NCBI GenBank assembly: GCA_018436855.1
Contig: JAHDKO010000079.1
Coordinates: forward strand, 62,001-126,000
DNA from: Deltaproteobacteria bacterium
GTDB taxonomy: Bacteria > Desulfobacterota > Desulfomonilia > UBA1062
Direction of reading: 5' to 3'
DNA: 64,000 nucleotides
Shown: positions 51,258-60,192 of the stretch, piece by piece
How the letters are laid out: each line of letters starts with the position of its first letter
Numbering within the stretch: the stretch's first letter is position 1
The notes under the pieces: generated by a model
Database searches by the model: none
The model's input: only the letters and a program-made list of their open reading frames with translations
What the model was told of the DNA's origin: nothing
Translations under genes and position numbers: made by a program

Positions 51258-52367
51258 CTATACGAAATCCACAAGACTCATGCTCGTGATCAGCGATGCA
51301 CTCTTGAGCGCCGCCTCATAGATGGTCTGCTGGTTTTTGAGCTGGGTGAGGGCATATGCGTAGTCGAGGTCCTCGATGTCGGACGCGCTCTCGGTGGTAT
51401 CCACCTCGGAGCGCTGGATGACCGATTTCGTGTGGTCCATCCGATTGACCACCGCGCCCACCTTTGCCAGCTTGTTTGAGAGCAACTTGCCGGCGTCCTC
51501 CAGGGCGGGGAGCTGGTCCCGTATCGCGTCCGGATCATTGTCGAGCAGCGCCTTTTCGAGCTTCATGAGCGACATGATGATATTGCCGTTGGGATGCTGG
51601 AACAGCTCGTTGCCCGGGATATTGGTCTCCACGATATCGGTTTTGCCGATCTTTACGGAAAATGTCTCGTCGTTTCCCTGATACTGCGAGAGCCACTGTC
51701 CGCCCGAATAGATATAGAGCTCAGCCTCGTCCGAGACGACAGCGGAGACGCCCTCGCTCGCGGCCGTGCTCACCTGCCAGGCCGCACCGTCATACTCATA
51801 GATGTTTCCGTCGGTGGTATTGATGTAGCGATCGCCGGAGGAAGCCGCGCCGCCCAGATTCAGAACCGCTCCTGCATGGTCCGCAGCCATGGTGTCCACG
51901 TCGTCCTGCCAGAGCCCCACGTCGGCATTCAGAAAGGGCCTGGTCTGCGTCATGGTCCCGCCGAAGAGATACTTGTCGGCATACTTGGAATTGGCGTGCC
52001 CCAGCAGCATGCCCCTGATTCCCCTGATCTCCTGCGCAGCCCCGGCCCGGGTATCCTGGCTCGCCGTGGCGGAGGCCTGCTGCACGGCGAGCTCGCTTGC
52101 CCGCCCCAGCAGATCATCGACATCCGTGCAGATGGAGTTGATCCGCGCAAGCCAGCCTTTTGCGAAGCTGATGGTCTTTTTGAACTGGTCGAAGGAATTG
52201 AGCTCGGTGCGGTAAATCAGCACCCGGGAGAGGCCGAGGGGGTCGTCGGATGGCTTGGTCACCCGCTTGCCCGAAGATATCTGGCCGTTGAGGTCGAAGA
52301 GCTTCTCGGTGCTCTTCCCGATGTCCTTGACGAGTTGATAGTAGAGAAATCGATTGCTCACTCTCAT
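51258..52367 (-). CDS. flgL: Flagellar hook-associated protein 3 (FlgL)
   Basis: A 369-residue junction protein. N-terminal RVSNRFLYYQLVKDI and SGKRVTKPSDDPLGLSR and the C-terminal segments ending ALTQLKNQQTIYEAALKSAS are the flagellin-like ends of FlgL. It connects hook to filament, with FlgK. The middle is variable, as usual. It is first in a two-gene unit with fliW. Other flagellar genes are not here. The ATG at 52367 has AGGAACG upstream. Confidence 0.93.
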   Translation of the reverse strand: MRVSNRFLYYQLVKDIGKSTEKLFDLNGQISSGKRVTKPSDDPLGLSRVLIYRTELNSFDQFKKTISFAKGWLARINSICTDVDDLLGRASELAVQQASATASQDTRAGAAQEIRGIRGMLLGHANSKYADKYLFGGTMTQTRPFLNADVGLWQDDVDTMAADHAGAVLNLGGAASSGDRYINTTDGNIYEYDGAAWQVSTAASEGVSAVVSDEAELYIYSGGQWLSQYQGNDETFSVKIGKTDIVETNIPGNELFQHPNGNIIMSLMKLEKALLDNDPDAIRDQLPALEDAGKLLSNKLAKVGAVVNRMDHTKSVIQRSEVDTTESASDIEDLDYAYALTQLKNQQTIYEAALKSASLITSMSLVDFV

Positions 52368-52410
52368 ATTTCGTTCCTATCGGCACACGCCGTTTTGTGC
52401 TTTATCTTTT

Positions 52411-52426
52411 TGCAACAATGCTGCCA
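52411..52426 (-). promoter_or_regulatory. Sigma54 promoter of flgL-fliW
   Basis: On the minus strand TGGCAG, five bases, TTGCA matches TGGCAC-N5-TTGC, with the -24 GG and -12 GC exact. The transcript would begin near 52400, leaving a 33-base leader that holds the flgL ribosome site. Confidence 0.65.
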
Positions 52427-52514
52427 GATTGGAAAAACCGGATTAAATCGGGTTGCAAAAACGGCGCCGGGGAAAAAGATTCCCCTTCTTAAGGGCACAC
52501 TTTTCCTTTTTTTT

Positions 52515-52533
52515 AAAAAGCCGTTTCCGGCTT
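52515..52533 (-). terminator. Rho-independent terminator after the deaminase gene
   Basis: On the minus strand AAGCCG, loop GAAA, CGGCTT forms a six-pair hairpin followed by T residues, 40 bases after the deaminase stop. Confidence 0.65.
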
Positions 52534-52572
52534 CTGCAGCTTTTTCCCGGCCTATTGCCCTTGCAGATCTTT

Positions 52573-53859
52573 TCAGCCCCTGCCGATCTTTTTGCGGATC
52601 ACGCGGCACTCCCTGATGAGCGCCTCCTCGTCCACGGTCAGAGATGCAAAGTCCTTTACCACGATCTTTCCGTCGATCACCACGTCCTTGACATTGGAGC
52701 CGTTGGCCGCATAGACGATGTGCGAGACCGGGCTGAACATGGGCACGAGGTTCGGGGCACGGCCGTCGAGAGTGATGAGGTCCGCAGGCCTGCCCGGTTC
52801 GAGCCTCCCCCCGTTGAATCTCAAGGCCTTGGCGGCGTTTTCGGTCGCCAGGGCCAGGGCGGTGCATTCGTCGAGAACCGTGGGATCCATGGAGCTGACC
52901 TTGTGGAGCTTGGCCACGGTCGAGAGCTCGCCGATCATGTCGAGGTTGTTGTTGCTCGCGCACCCGTCAGTGCCGATGGTGACGTTCACCCCGGCGGCGA
53001 GCATGGAGGGGACGGGAGCGATGCCCGATGCGAGCTTCATGTTGCTCTCGGCGTTGTGGGCCACGGAAACGCCCTTTTGAGCCAGCAGGGCGATCTCTTC
53101 TTCGTCCAGATGTACGCAGTGAGCCGCCAGGGTCCTCTGCGAGAGGCACCCGAGCGAGTCAAGGAACCGGACCGGAGTCGTGCCGAGCTGCTCGCGGGCC
53201 TGTTGTACCTCGGAGGCCGTCTCGCTCAGGTGGATCTGAAACACCAGATCGAACTCCTCCGCAAGGGCATATGCCTGCTTCAGGAGCTCGGGCGTGCAGG
53301 TGTACACCGCATGGGGAAATACGGTGGGCCTCACCAGGGGGTCGTCGAGCCAGCGGCCGATGAATCTCCGGGAATGGTCGATGGTGCGGGCCGGGTCCTG
53401 GAGCGAGGGCGACGGGAACTGGAGGATGCCCTCGCCCAGCCACGCCCTGATGCCCAACTCGCGGGCCGCCTTGCCCACCTGGTCTTCGAAGAAGTAGCCG
53501 TCGCAGAACGCCGTGGTCCCGGATCGGGTCATCTCCCAGGCTGCGAGCAGGGTTCCGAGATAGACGAATTCCCGGTCCACGAATTTGGCCTCGGCGGGAA
53601 AGATGTAATCCTGCAGCCAGGTCATCAGCGGGAGGTCGTCTGCATAGCCGCGAAAGAGCGTCATGGCGGCGTGGGTATGGGTGTTGACGAGCCCCGGCAT
53701 GACGATGTCGTCCGGACCGCCGAGCACCTCGGTGATCCCCTCGGGGAGCTCCGGGACGATCTCGCGGATGGTGTTCCCTTCGACCACCACATACTGATCG
53801 CGCACCACGTCCCGCGGCCCCTTGACCACAAACCCGCCCCGAACGGCAAACGATTTCAT
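52573..53859 (-). CDS. mtaD: Amidohydrolase, 5'-methylthioadenosine/S-adenosylhomocysteine deaminase type
   Basis: A 428-residue amidohydrolase. Metal ligands lie in NTHTHAAMTLFRG (near residue 60), QIHLSET (about 209), AAHCVHLDEEE (about 246) and GTDGCASNNNLD (about 296), all in the MtaD/ATZ-TRZ order. These enzymes deaminate 5'-methylthioadenosine, S-adenosylhomocysteine or related adenosines. This may feed the methionine cycle together with the split MetH. It follows recR by 19 bases and ends before a terminator. Confidence 0.88.
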   Translation of the reverse strand: MKSFAVRGGFVVKGPRDVVRDQYVVVEGNTIREIVPELPEGITEVLGGPDDIVMPGLVNTHTHAAMTLFRGYADDLPLMTWLQDYIFPAEAKFVDREFVYLGTLLAAWEMTRSGTTAFCDGYFFEDQVGKAARELGIRAWLGEGILQFPSPSLQDPARTIDHSRRFIGRWLDDPLVRPTVFPHAVYTCTPELLKQAYALAEEFDLVFQIHLSETASEVQQAREQLGTTPVRFLDSLGCLSQRTLAAHCVHLDEEEIALLAQKGVSVAHNAESNMKLASGIAPVPSMLAAGVNVTIGTDGCASNNNLDMIGELSTVAKLHKVSSMDPTVLDECTALALATENAAKALRFNGGRLEPGRPADLITLDGRAPNLVPMFSPVSHIVYAANGSNVKDVVIDGKIVVKDFASLTVDEEALIRECRVIRKKIGRG

Positions 53860-53878
53860 ATCCGCGGTTCCTCCGATC

Positions 53879-54493
53879 CTACTTTTCTTTGATGTTTCTC
53901 CTGTAGCGCAGCGCGCTGGCCAGGGTCACCTGGTCCATATACTTCACCTCGCCGCCCATGGGTATGCCGGAGGCGATCCTGCTTACCCGCACCGGATAGT
54001 GCTTTTCCTCGATGAGCCTGGCGATGAGGTGGAAGGTTCCCTCCCCCTCCACCGAGGGGTTGGTCGCCACGATCACCTCGCCCATCTGGAGCTTGGAGAG
54101 CCGTTCCATCAGCTCGGGCAGACGGATGTCCTGCGGGCCGATCCCGTTCATGGGAGAGATGAGGCCGTGGAGCACGTGATAGAGCCCCTTGTATGCATGC
54201 GCCGACTCCAGGGCGAGCACGTCGCTGGGCTCCTCCACCACGCAGATGACGGAGCGGTCGCGGTTCACGTCCTGGCAGATGGAGCACGTGGGCATGTCCG
54301 CGAGGTTGTAGCACACCGAGCACAGACGGATCGAGTCCTTGACCGAGGTGAGGGCCCCGGCGAGGTCGCCGGCGAAGTTCTCCCGGTCGGCCAGGATGAA
54401 CAGGGCAAGCCTGGTCGCGGTCTTCTCTCCTATGCCCGGAAGCCGTTTGAGCTGGGCGATGAGATCTTTCAGCGGTTTGGGATAGGGATCCAT
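53879..54493 (-). CDS. recR: Recombination mediator RecR
   Basis: A 204-residue RecR. The helix-hairpin-helix LKRLPGIGEKTATRLA is near residue 16, the zinc motif is CSVCYNLADMPTCSIC (about 58-73), and the Toprim region is VVEEPSDVLALE with ATNPSVEGEGT. With RecF and RecO it loads RecA onto gapped DNA. The ATG at 54493 overlaps the ybaB stop by one base (TGATG). The ybaB-recR pair is conserved widely. Confidence 0.95.
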   Translation of the reverse strand: MDPYPKPLKDLIAQLKRLPGIGEKTATRLALFILADRENFAGDLAGALTSVKDSIRLCSVCYNLADMPTCSICQDVNRDRSVICVVEEPSDVLALESAHAYKGLYHVLHGLISPMNGIGPQDIRLPELMERLSKLQMGEVIVATNPSVEGEGTFHLIARLIEEKHYPVRVSRIASGIPMGGEVKYMDQVTLASALRYRRNIKEK

Positions 54494-54810
54494 CAGGTGA
54501 TATCGAAGGGCAGAGGCAACCCGCCGGTGAGCTGCTTCATCTCTTCCGTCATGAGCTCCCGGGACTTGCGCATTCCCTGGTTCACCGCAGCCAGGACAAG
54601 GTCTTCCAGCATGGGTATGTCTCTGCTGTCTACGCAGACAGGATCGATCTTGATCTCCTTGACCTCCTGCCTGCCGTTCACGGTCACGTTGACCATGCCG
54701 CCTCCGGACGAAGCGGTCACGGTCTTGTGGGCGAGCTCTTCCTGTATCCTCTTCGCCTGTTCCTGCATCTTCTGCACGTTTTTCATGAGTTCTTGAAAAT
54801 TGAATTCCAT
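54493..54810 (-). CDS. ybaB: YbaB/EbfC family nucleoid-associated protein
   Basis: A 105-residue protein of helical N- and C-termini with a central strand region: ELMKNVQKMQEQAKRIQEE, then VTASSGGGMVNVTVNGR and EIKIDP. It binds DNA and is usually found next to recR, as here. The ATG at 54810 follows GGGAGGG; the upstream in-frame residues are not family-like. dnaX, the common third partner, is not adjacent. Confidence 0.92.
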   Translation of the reverse strand: MEFNFQELMKNVQKMQEQAKRIQEELAHKTVTASSGGGMVNVTVNGRQEVKEIKIDPVCVDSRDIPMLEDLVLAAVNQGMRKSRELMTEEMKQLTGGLPLPFDIT

Positions 54811-54818
54811 ACCCTCCC

Positions 54819-54846
54819 ATAATACGGAAAAAGCAGGGGGTGTCAA
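54819..54846 (-). promoter_or_regulatory. Promoter of ybaB-recR
   Basis: On the minus strand TTGACA (54846-54841), a 16-base spacer and TATTAT (54824-54819) form a consensus promoter. The -10 ends eight bases before the ATG, so the transcript would start at or near the start codon. Confidence 0.6.
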
Positions 54847-55041
54847 TCAGGAGATGATCTTTATTGACAAGGAAGCAAGCACCTATTACCATGGAATCAA
54901 ATGCTTTTTCCCGGGAGGACGAGGCCCGGGCAGCATGGGTCTCCACGAAAGACCGATCGGGGTCATCCCGCAGGTTTGAGGTGCGTGCCCCGGTCATGCG
55001 ATCACGGATAAGTACGTTGAAAAATGGGAGGTTAACCCGTC

Positions 55042-55818
55042 ATGCCCAGAAAATTCATCGACCTTTCCATAGCCATTGAAAACGGTCTGCCCAGCGACCC
55101 GCCGCTCATGATTCCCAAGATTACCTATCTGGACCACGCGATGGGCGCGGAGACCATGAAGCTCTTCTATCCCGGCGTCACGGAAAAAGACCTGCCCGGA
55201 GGCCTGGGATGGGCCCTGGAGATCCTCGAGGTCTCCACCCATGCGGGCACCCATATGGACGCCCCCTGGCACTATCATCCGAGCCAGGACGGGGGAAAGC
55301 CCGCTCTCACCATCGATCAGTTCCCCCTCGAGTGGTCCGTGGGCAACGGGGTGCGGGTGGACTTCACCGACAAGCCCGACGGCCACAACATCACCCCGGA
55401 CGACATCAGGGCAAAGCTCGATGCCATGGAATACCGCCTGCAGGAGGGGGACATCTTTCTGGCCCGCACAGGCGCCGATGCCTTCTGGGGCACGCCCGAA
55501 TACCTGGTGAAGGGGTCGGGCTTCGGCAGGCAGGCCACCCTGTGGCTCATCGAGCAGGGCATCCACGTGGTGGGAACCGACGCGTGGAGCTGGGACAGGC
55601 CGCTGCCGTTCCAGGCCCGGGACTTCGAGCGAACCCATGACGCATCCCTGATCTGGGAGGGGCATTTCGCCGGGATCGAAAAGGGCTATTTCCAGATCGA
55701 GAAGCTCACCAACCTGGACAAGCTCCCGCCCACCGGGTTCACCTTCTACTGCTTCCCTATCAAGATCAAGGGCGCGAGCGCCGGGTGGATCAGGGCGGTG
55801 GCGGAAATCCCCGGCTGA
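55042..55818 (+). CDS. Cyclase family protein (kynurenine formamidase-like fold)
   Basis: A 258-residue metal-dependent hydrolase of the cyclase family. The signature HAGTHMDAPWHYH (about residues 67-79) holds the metal-binding histidines and aspartate. FIDLSIAIENGLP opens the fold. Relatives act as kynurenine formamidase, isatin hydrolase or polyketide cyclases, and this genome gives no pathway context. The ATG at 55042 has GGGAGG upstream. It stands alone between divergent ybaB and coaX. Confidence 0.8.
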   Translation: MPRKFIDLSIAIENGLPSDPPLMIPKITYLDHAMGAETMKLFYPGVTEKDLPGGLGWALEILEVSTHAGTHMDAPWHYHPSQDGGKPALTIDQFPLEWSVGNGVRVDFTDKPDGHNITPDDIRAKLDAMEYRLQEGDIFLARTGADAFWGTPEYLVKGSGFGRQATLWLIEQGIHVVGTDAWSWDRPLPFQARDFERTHDASLIWEGHFAGIEKGYFQIEKLTNLDKLPPTGFTFYCFPIKIKGASAGWIRAVAEIPG

Positions 55819-56081
55819 GTGCGCCACGGTACCGGCGCTGCCCGTCTCCGCGGATTTTTCCGTCCTTTTCCGCGGGATGATCCGTCCCTGTCACGGCTCG
55901 TTCGCAGGACCAGGTGAAATGCTCAGTGCCGGGGGGAAAGGGTTGATGCATTGTTTTTCCAGGCGGATAAGGAACCGGGGTCTGCCCTGAAACAAACAGG
56001 GGAGAAGGATTGTCCCGTAAAATTCCTCGATCAGGGAAAAAAGCCTTGAAGAGGGAAAGCGTTGTAGGCTAGGAATAGGGT

Positions 56082-56843
56082 ATGCTCGCCATTGACGTGG
56101 GCAACACCCATATAACCAGCGCGCTCATGGAGGGGGTGGAAATCAGGTTCGTCCGGAGGCTTTCCACGGCGACATGCCTGAAGACCGGCAGCTTTTTCGA
56201 ACACCTGGACCCGGACAGCGCCCGGCTCGCCGGAGAGTGCGTGCTCTCCAGCGTGCGGAAGAAGGTGTCCGCCATCATCACCCGCGAGTGCCTGGAGAGA
56301 TTCGGGAGGAGGCCCTTTATGGTCGCCAACGAGACCCCCATGGGCATTGTGAACCGCTACCGGACAAAGGACACCCTGGGGACGGACAGGCTGGTGAATG
56401 CCGCTGCGTGTCACCACCTCTACACCAGGGGACAAAGGCCCGGAATCATCGTGGACATGGGCACCGCCACCACCATCGATTATCTCTCCCGGCGCGGTGA
56501 CTTCCTGGGCGGGGCCATCGCCCCGGGCCTCGTCAGCGCGTGCAGAGGCCTGCTTTCGGCCGCGCCCGAGCTGCCCGGGATCGACATCTCGCCGGTCGAG
56601 GACCTTGTCGGTGCCACCACGCGCGACAGCATACGCTCCGGTGTGATCGCCGGCCATGCAGCCATGGTGGAGTCCATGGTCTCTCACATGGCGCGCAACC
56701 GCAGGCCGCGCCCCCTGGTTGTGGTCACGGGCGGCCTGCTTCCCGTGGTCGAGAATCGGCTGCCCCGGGAATATATCCAGGACGAGCATCTACTGCTGAA
56801 AGGTTTGTCGGTTATTTACCGGTATCATGCCAAATATTCTTAA
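56082..56843 (+). CDS. coaX: Type III pantothenate kinase
   Basis: A 253-residue CoaX. The phosphate-binding motif LAIDVGNTH is at residues 2-10, KDTLGTDRLVNAAA near 103, and the adenosine-region DMGTATTIDYLS near 125. It phosphorylates pantothenate, the first step of coenzyme A synthesis from pantothenate. Type III enzymes need a monovalent cation. The ATG at 56082 is preceded by GGAATAGGG. No biotin ligase gene, a frequent neighbour, lies beside it. Confidence 0.93.
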   Translation: MLAIDVGNTHITSALMEGVEIRFVRRLSTATCLKTGSFFEHLDPDSARLAGECVLSSVRKKVSAIITRECLERFGRRPFMVANETPMGIVNRYRTKDTLGTDRLVNAAACHHLYTRGQRPGIIVDMGTATTIDYLSRRGDFLGGAIAPGLVSACRGLLSAAPELPGIDISPVEDLVGATTRDSIRSGVIAGHAAMVESMVSHMARNRRPRPLVVVTGGLLPVVENRLPREYIQDEHLLLKGLSVIYRYHAKYS

Positions 56844-56936
56844 AGATTTCGCGCACGGTCTGCCGATAGTCTGCTTACGAGGGAATTTGTCATAGTCCGT
56901 GACAGCGAAGTAAGGGATTACGAAAAGAATAACGTA

Positions 56937-58664
56937 ATGGATTACATCGATGGGAAGCTAAAACTTGCCGCGTGTGCCCTCCTGTGCTGCGTGCTTTTTC
57001 TGGGGTTCGACGCCACGGCGGATGCTGCCGATAATGCCGCACTGTCGTACCAGAGCGCCAATAAATCCTATGTGGAGCTCTTCAGGAATCCCTCCCGGAA
57101 AAAATACCGGCAATACTGGCTGGAGGTCATCAACGAGTATTCGACCATCGCCGAGAAATATCCGGATTCCGCATTTGCGCCCAATGCGCGGTTCAAGAGT
57201 GCGAAGCTCTATGTGCAGCTCTTTAACTATGCAGGCAGAAAGAGCGACCTTGGTAAGGCCTCAAAGATCTACCAGTCGATAGCCAGGGACTATCCCCAGA
57301 GCAGCCTCGCCGACGACGCCCTGCTCAACGCGGGAAAGATAGCTGAGTCGCTGGGGAACAAATCGCAGGCACAAGCGCTTTACCGGCGCATCGACCGGGA
57401 GTTCCCGCAGGGAGACATGGCCGGGGCGGCCCGGGCACGGATAACCGGCAAGTCTTCGGCACCGAAGAAGGCCGTTGCCGGGAAAACGGGCAAGGCTGCC
57501 GCGAAAGGAGGGCAAGCCTCCCTCTCGCACCTCAGGAAGATCCGGCAGTGGACGAACAAGGACGCCACCCGGGTCGTGATCGACCTCGACAAGAACGCGG
57601 CGTACAAGGCCTTCACGCTTCCGAAAGACCCCAAGCACAGCAAGCCCGAGCGGCTGGTCATCGATCTCAAGAACACCGCGACCCTGCCCGGGTTCCCCTA
57701 CAGGCACCGGGTGGACGACCGGCTCATCACGGGCATCCGCGTCTCGCAATATGATCACCGGACGGTCCGGGTGGTCCTGGACCTCAACGACAAGCTCCAG
57801 TACAACACCTTCCACCTGGACGATCCCTCCCGCGTGGTGGTCGACGTAAGCACGGACAGCTCAGCCATCAAAGAGGTGGCGTCTTACCAGAGCAAGGTCA
57901 AGAAGGTGCGTGCGCATGCACCCTCGCAGATGAAGGAGGATGTCCCCTCCATCGCCTCGCAGCTCTGCCTCAAGGTGTCCCGGATCGTCATCGACCCCGG
58001 GCACGGCGGCAAAGACCCCGGAGCCATCAGCCCTGGCGGCGTCATGGAAAAGGACCTGGTCCTGCAGATCGGAAAGCGGCTGGCCAGGCGGCTCGAAATG
58101 GAAGGGTTCGAGGTGTTCCTCACCCGCAGCACCGACAAGTTCCTGACCCTGGAAGAACGGACCAACTTCGCCAACGAGAAGCGGGCAGACCTGTTCGTCT
58201 CTCTCCATGTCAACTCTAACCGCGACCGGTCGATCCGGGGGATCGAGACCTACTTCCTCAACCTCACTACGGACGCAACGGCCATCGAGGTCGCTGCCCG
58301 GGAAAACGCCACCACCCAGAAGTCGTTGAGCGATCTGCAGCTCATCATCAACGACCTCATGCTCAACTCGAAGATCAACGAATCGTCCAAGTTCGCCAAC
58401 TGCGTGCACACCGACATCATCTCGTCCGCCGTGAACGTGGGCTACGCGGGCAGAAACCTGGGCGTCCGCCAGGCGCCGTTCTATGTGCTCCTGGGCGCCC
58501 AGATGCCCTCGATTCTCCTGGAGCTCGGTTTCATCACCAATTCCAAGGACATGAGCCTGCTGCAGCGGCGCTCGTACCAGGAAGCCCTGGTAGACGGTAT
58601 TGCAAAGGGAATAAATAACTATATAATGAACACAACCTATGCATATGGCGGGAGGAGCAGATGA
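56937..58664 (+). CDS. N-acetylmuramoyl-L-alanine amidase, AMIN-domain type
   Basis: A 575-residue exported amidase. A signal segment (LAACALLCCVLFLGFDATADA) precedes a tetratricopeptide-like N-terminal region (about 40-165, YPDSAFAPNARFKSAKLYV). An AMIN domain (about 200-310, TRVVIDLDKNAAYKAF) follows, then an amidase_3 domain (about 345-565) with zinc ligands in IDPGHGGKDPGA, VSLHVNSN and ILLELGFITN. It cleaves stem peptides from peptidoglycan during cell division. The ATG at 56937 begins the signal. Its stop overlaps the SPOR-domain gene (ATGA). Confidence 0.88.
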   Translation: MDYIDGKLKLAACALLCCVLFLGFDATADAADNAALSYQSANKSYVELFRNPSRKKYRQYWLEVINEYSTIAEKYPDSAFAPNARFKSAKLYVQLFNYAGRKSDLGKASKIYQSIARDYPQSSLADDALLNAGKIAESLGNKSQAQALYRRIDREFPQGDMAGAARARITGKSSAPKKAVAGKTGKAAAKGGQASLSHLRKIRQWTNKDATRVVIDLDKNAAYKAFTLPKDPKHSKPERLVIDLKNTATLPGFPYRHRVDDRLITGIRVSQYDHRTVRVVLDLNDKLQYNTFHLDDPSRVVVDVSTDSSAIKEVASYQSKVKKVRAHAPSQMKEDVPSIASQLCLKVSRIVIDPGHGGKDPGAISPGGVMEKDLVLQIGKRLARRLEMEGFEVFLTRSTDKFLTLEERTNFANEKRADLFVSLHVNSNRDRSIRGIETYFLNLTTDATAIEVAARENATTQKSLSDLQLIINDLMLNSKINESSKFANCVHTDIISSAVNVGYAGRNLGVRQAPFYVLLGAQMPSILLELGFITNSKDMSLLQRRSYQEALVDGIAKGINNYIMNTTYAYGGRSR

Positions 58665-59304
58665 AGCGTTGTGTTCTGATATGTGTTTTGTTTCTGGCGG
58701 CGGCGCCCCTCTGGGCGGGCTATGACTTGAGCAACACGGTGACCAGGGAGATTCACCGGGGCCCGGTCATCGAGGAGGTGCAGGACGAGCCCCTGAAGCA
58801 GCCGGCGCCGGGGAAAACCGTGGCCGCGGTCTCCCCTGCCAAGACCGTGTTCTATCCGTACACCATTCACCTCTCCTCCTGGCAGGACCCGAAAGAGGCG
58901 TACCGCCAGATCGAGAAGATGCAGGCCAGGCTGGATACGCTCTTCATCACCAAGATCGATCTCGGGGCATCAGGGATCTGGCACCGCATCGATCATGGGC
59001 TTTTCCCCACCATAAAAGATGCAGTGGCAAGGCTCAGGGAGCTCAAGGCCAGGAATGCCATCGACAAGGGCGCCTTTGTGGGCGGTCAGGTGGCCTACGG
59101 CATCGAGCTCGGAACCTATGAGAGCGTGCAGGAGGCAAACGACGAGGCCCGTGAGCTGAAGACCCAGGGCATGGTTCCCTACGTGATCAGGGAACAGGAT
59201 GCGGTTTTCCGCCTGCTCCTGGGCGCCTACCCGGACGAAAAGAGTGCAGCCCCGGCCATGGAAGACTTGAAGGCCTTGGGCTTCGATCCTACTTTCAAGA
59301 AGAG

Positions 59305-59308
<4 letters not shown>
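58661..59308 (+). CDS. SPOR-domain exported protein
   Basis: A 215-residue exported protein. Its signal peptide (CVLICVLFLAAAPLWA) precedes two SPOR-like repeats, the first around YTIHLSSWQDPKEAYRQ and the second around YGIELGTYESVQEANDE with FRLLLGAYPDEKSA. SPOR domains bind denuded glycan at division septa. It overlaps the amidase upstream and xerD downstream by ATGA, so cell-wall splitting and chromosome dimer resolution are encoded in one operon. Confidence 0.78.
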
Positions 59309-60189
<881 letters not shown>

Positions 60190-60192
60190 GCC

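Noticed and set aside
52377-52404. Sigma28-like TAAA-N16-GCCGATAG upstream of flgL
   Set aside because: The spacing is one base too long and transcription would start about three bases before the ATG, past the ribosome site; the sigma54 site upstream fits better.
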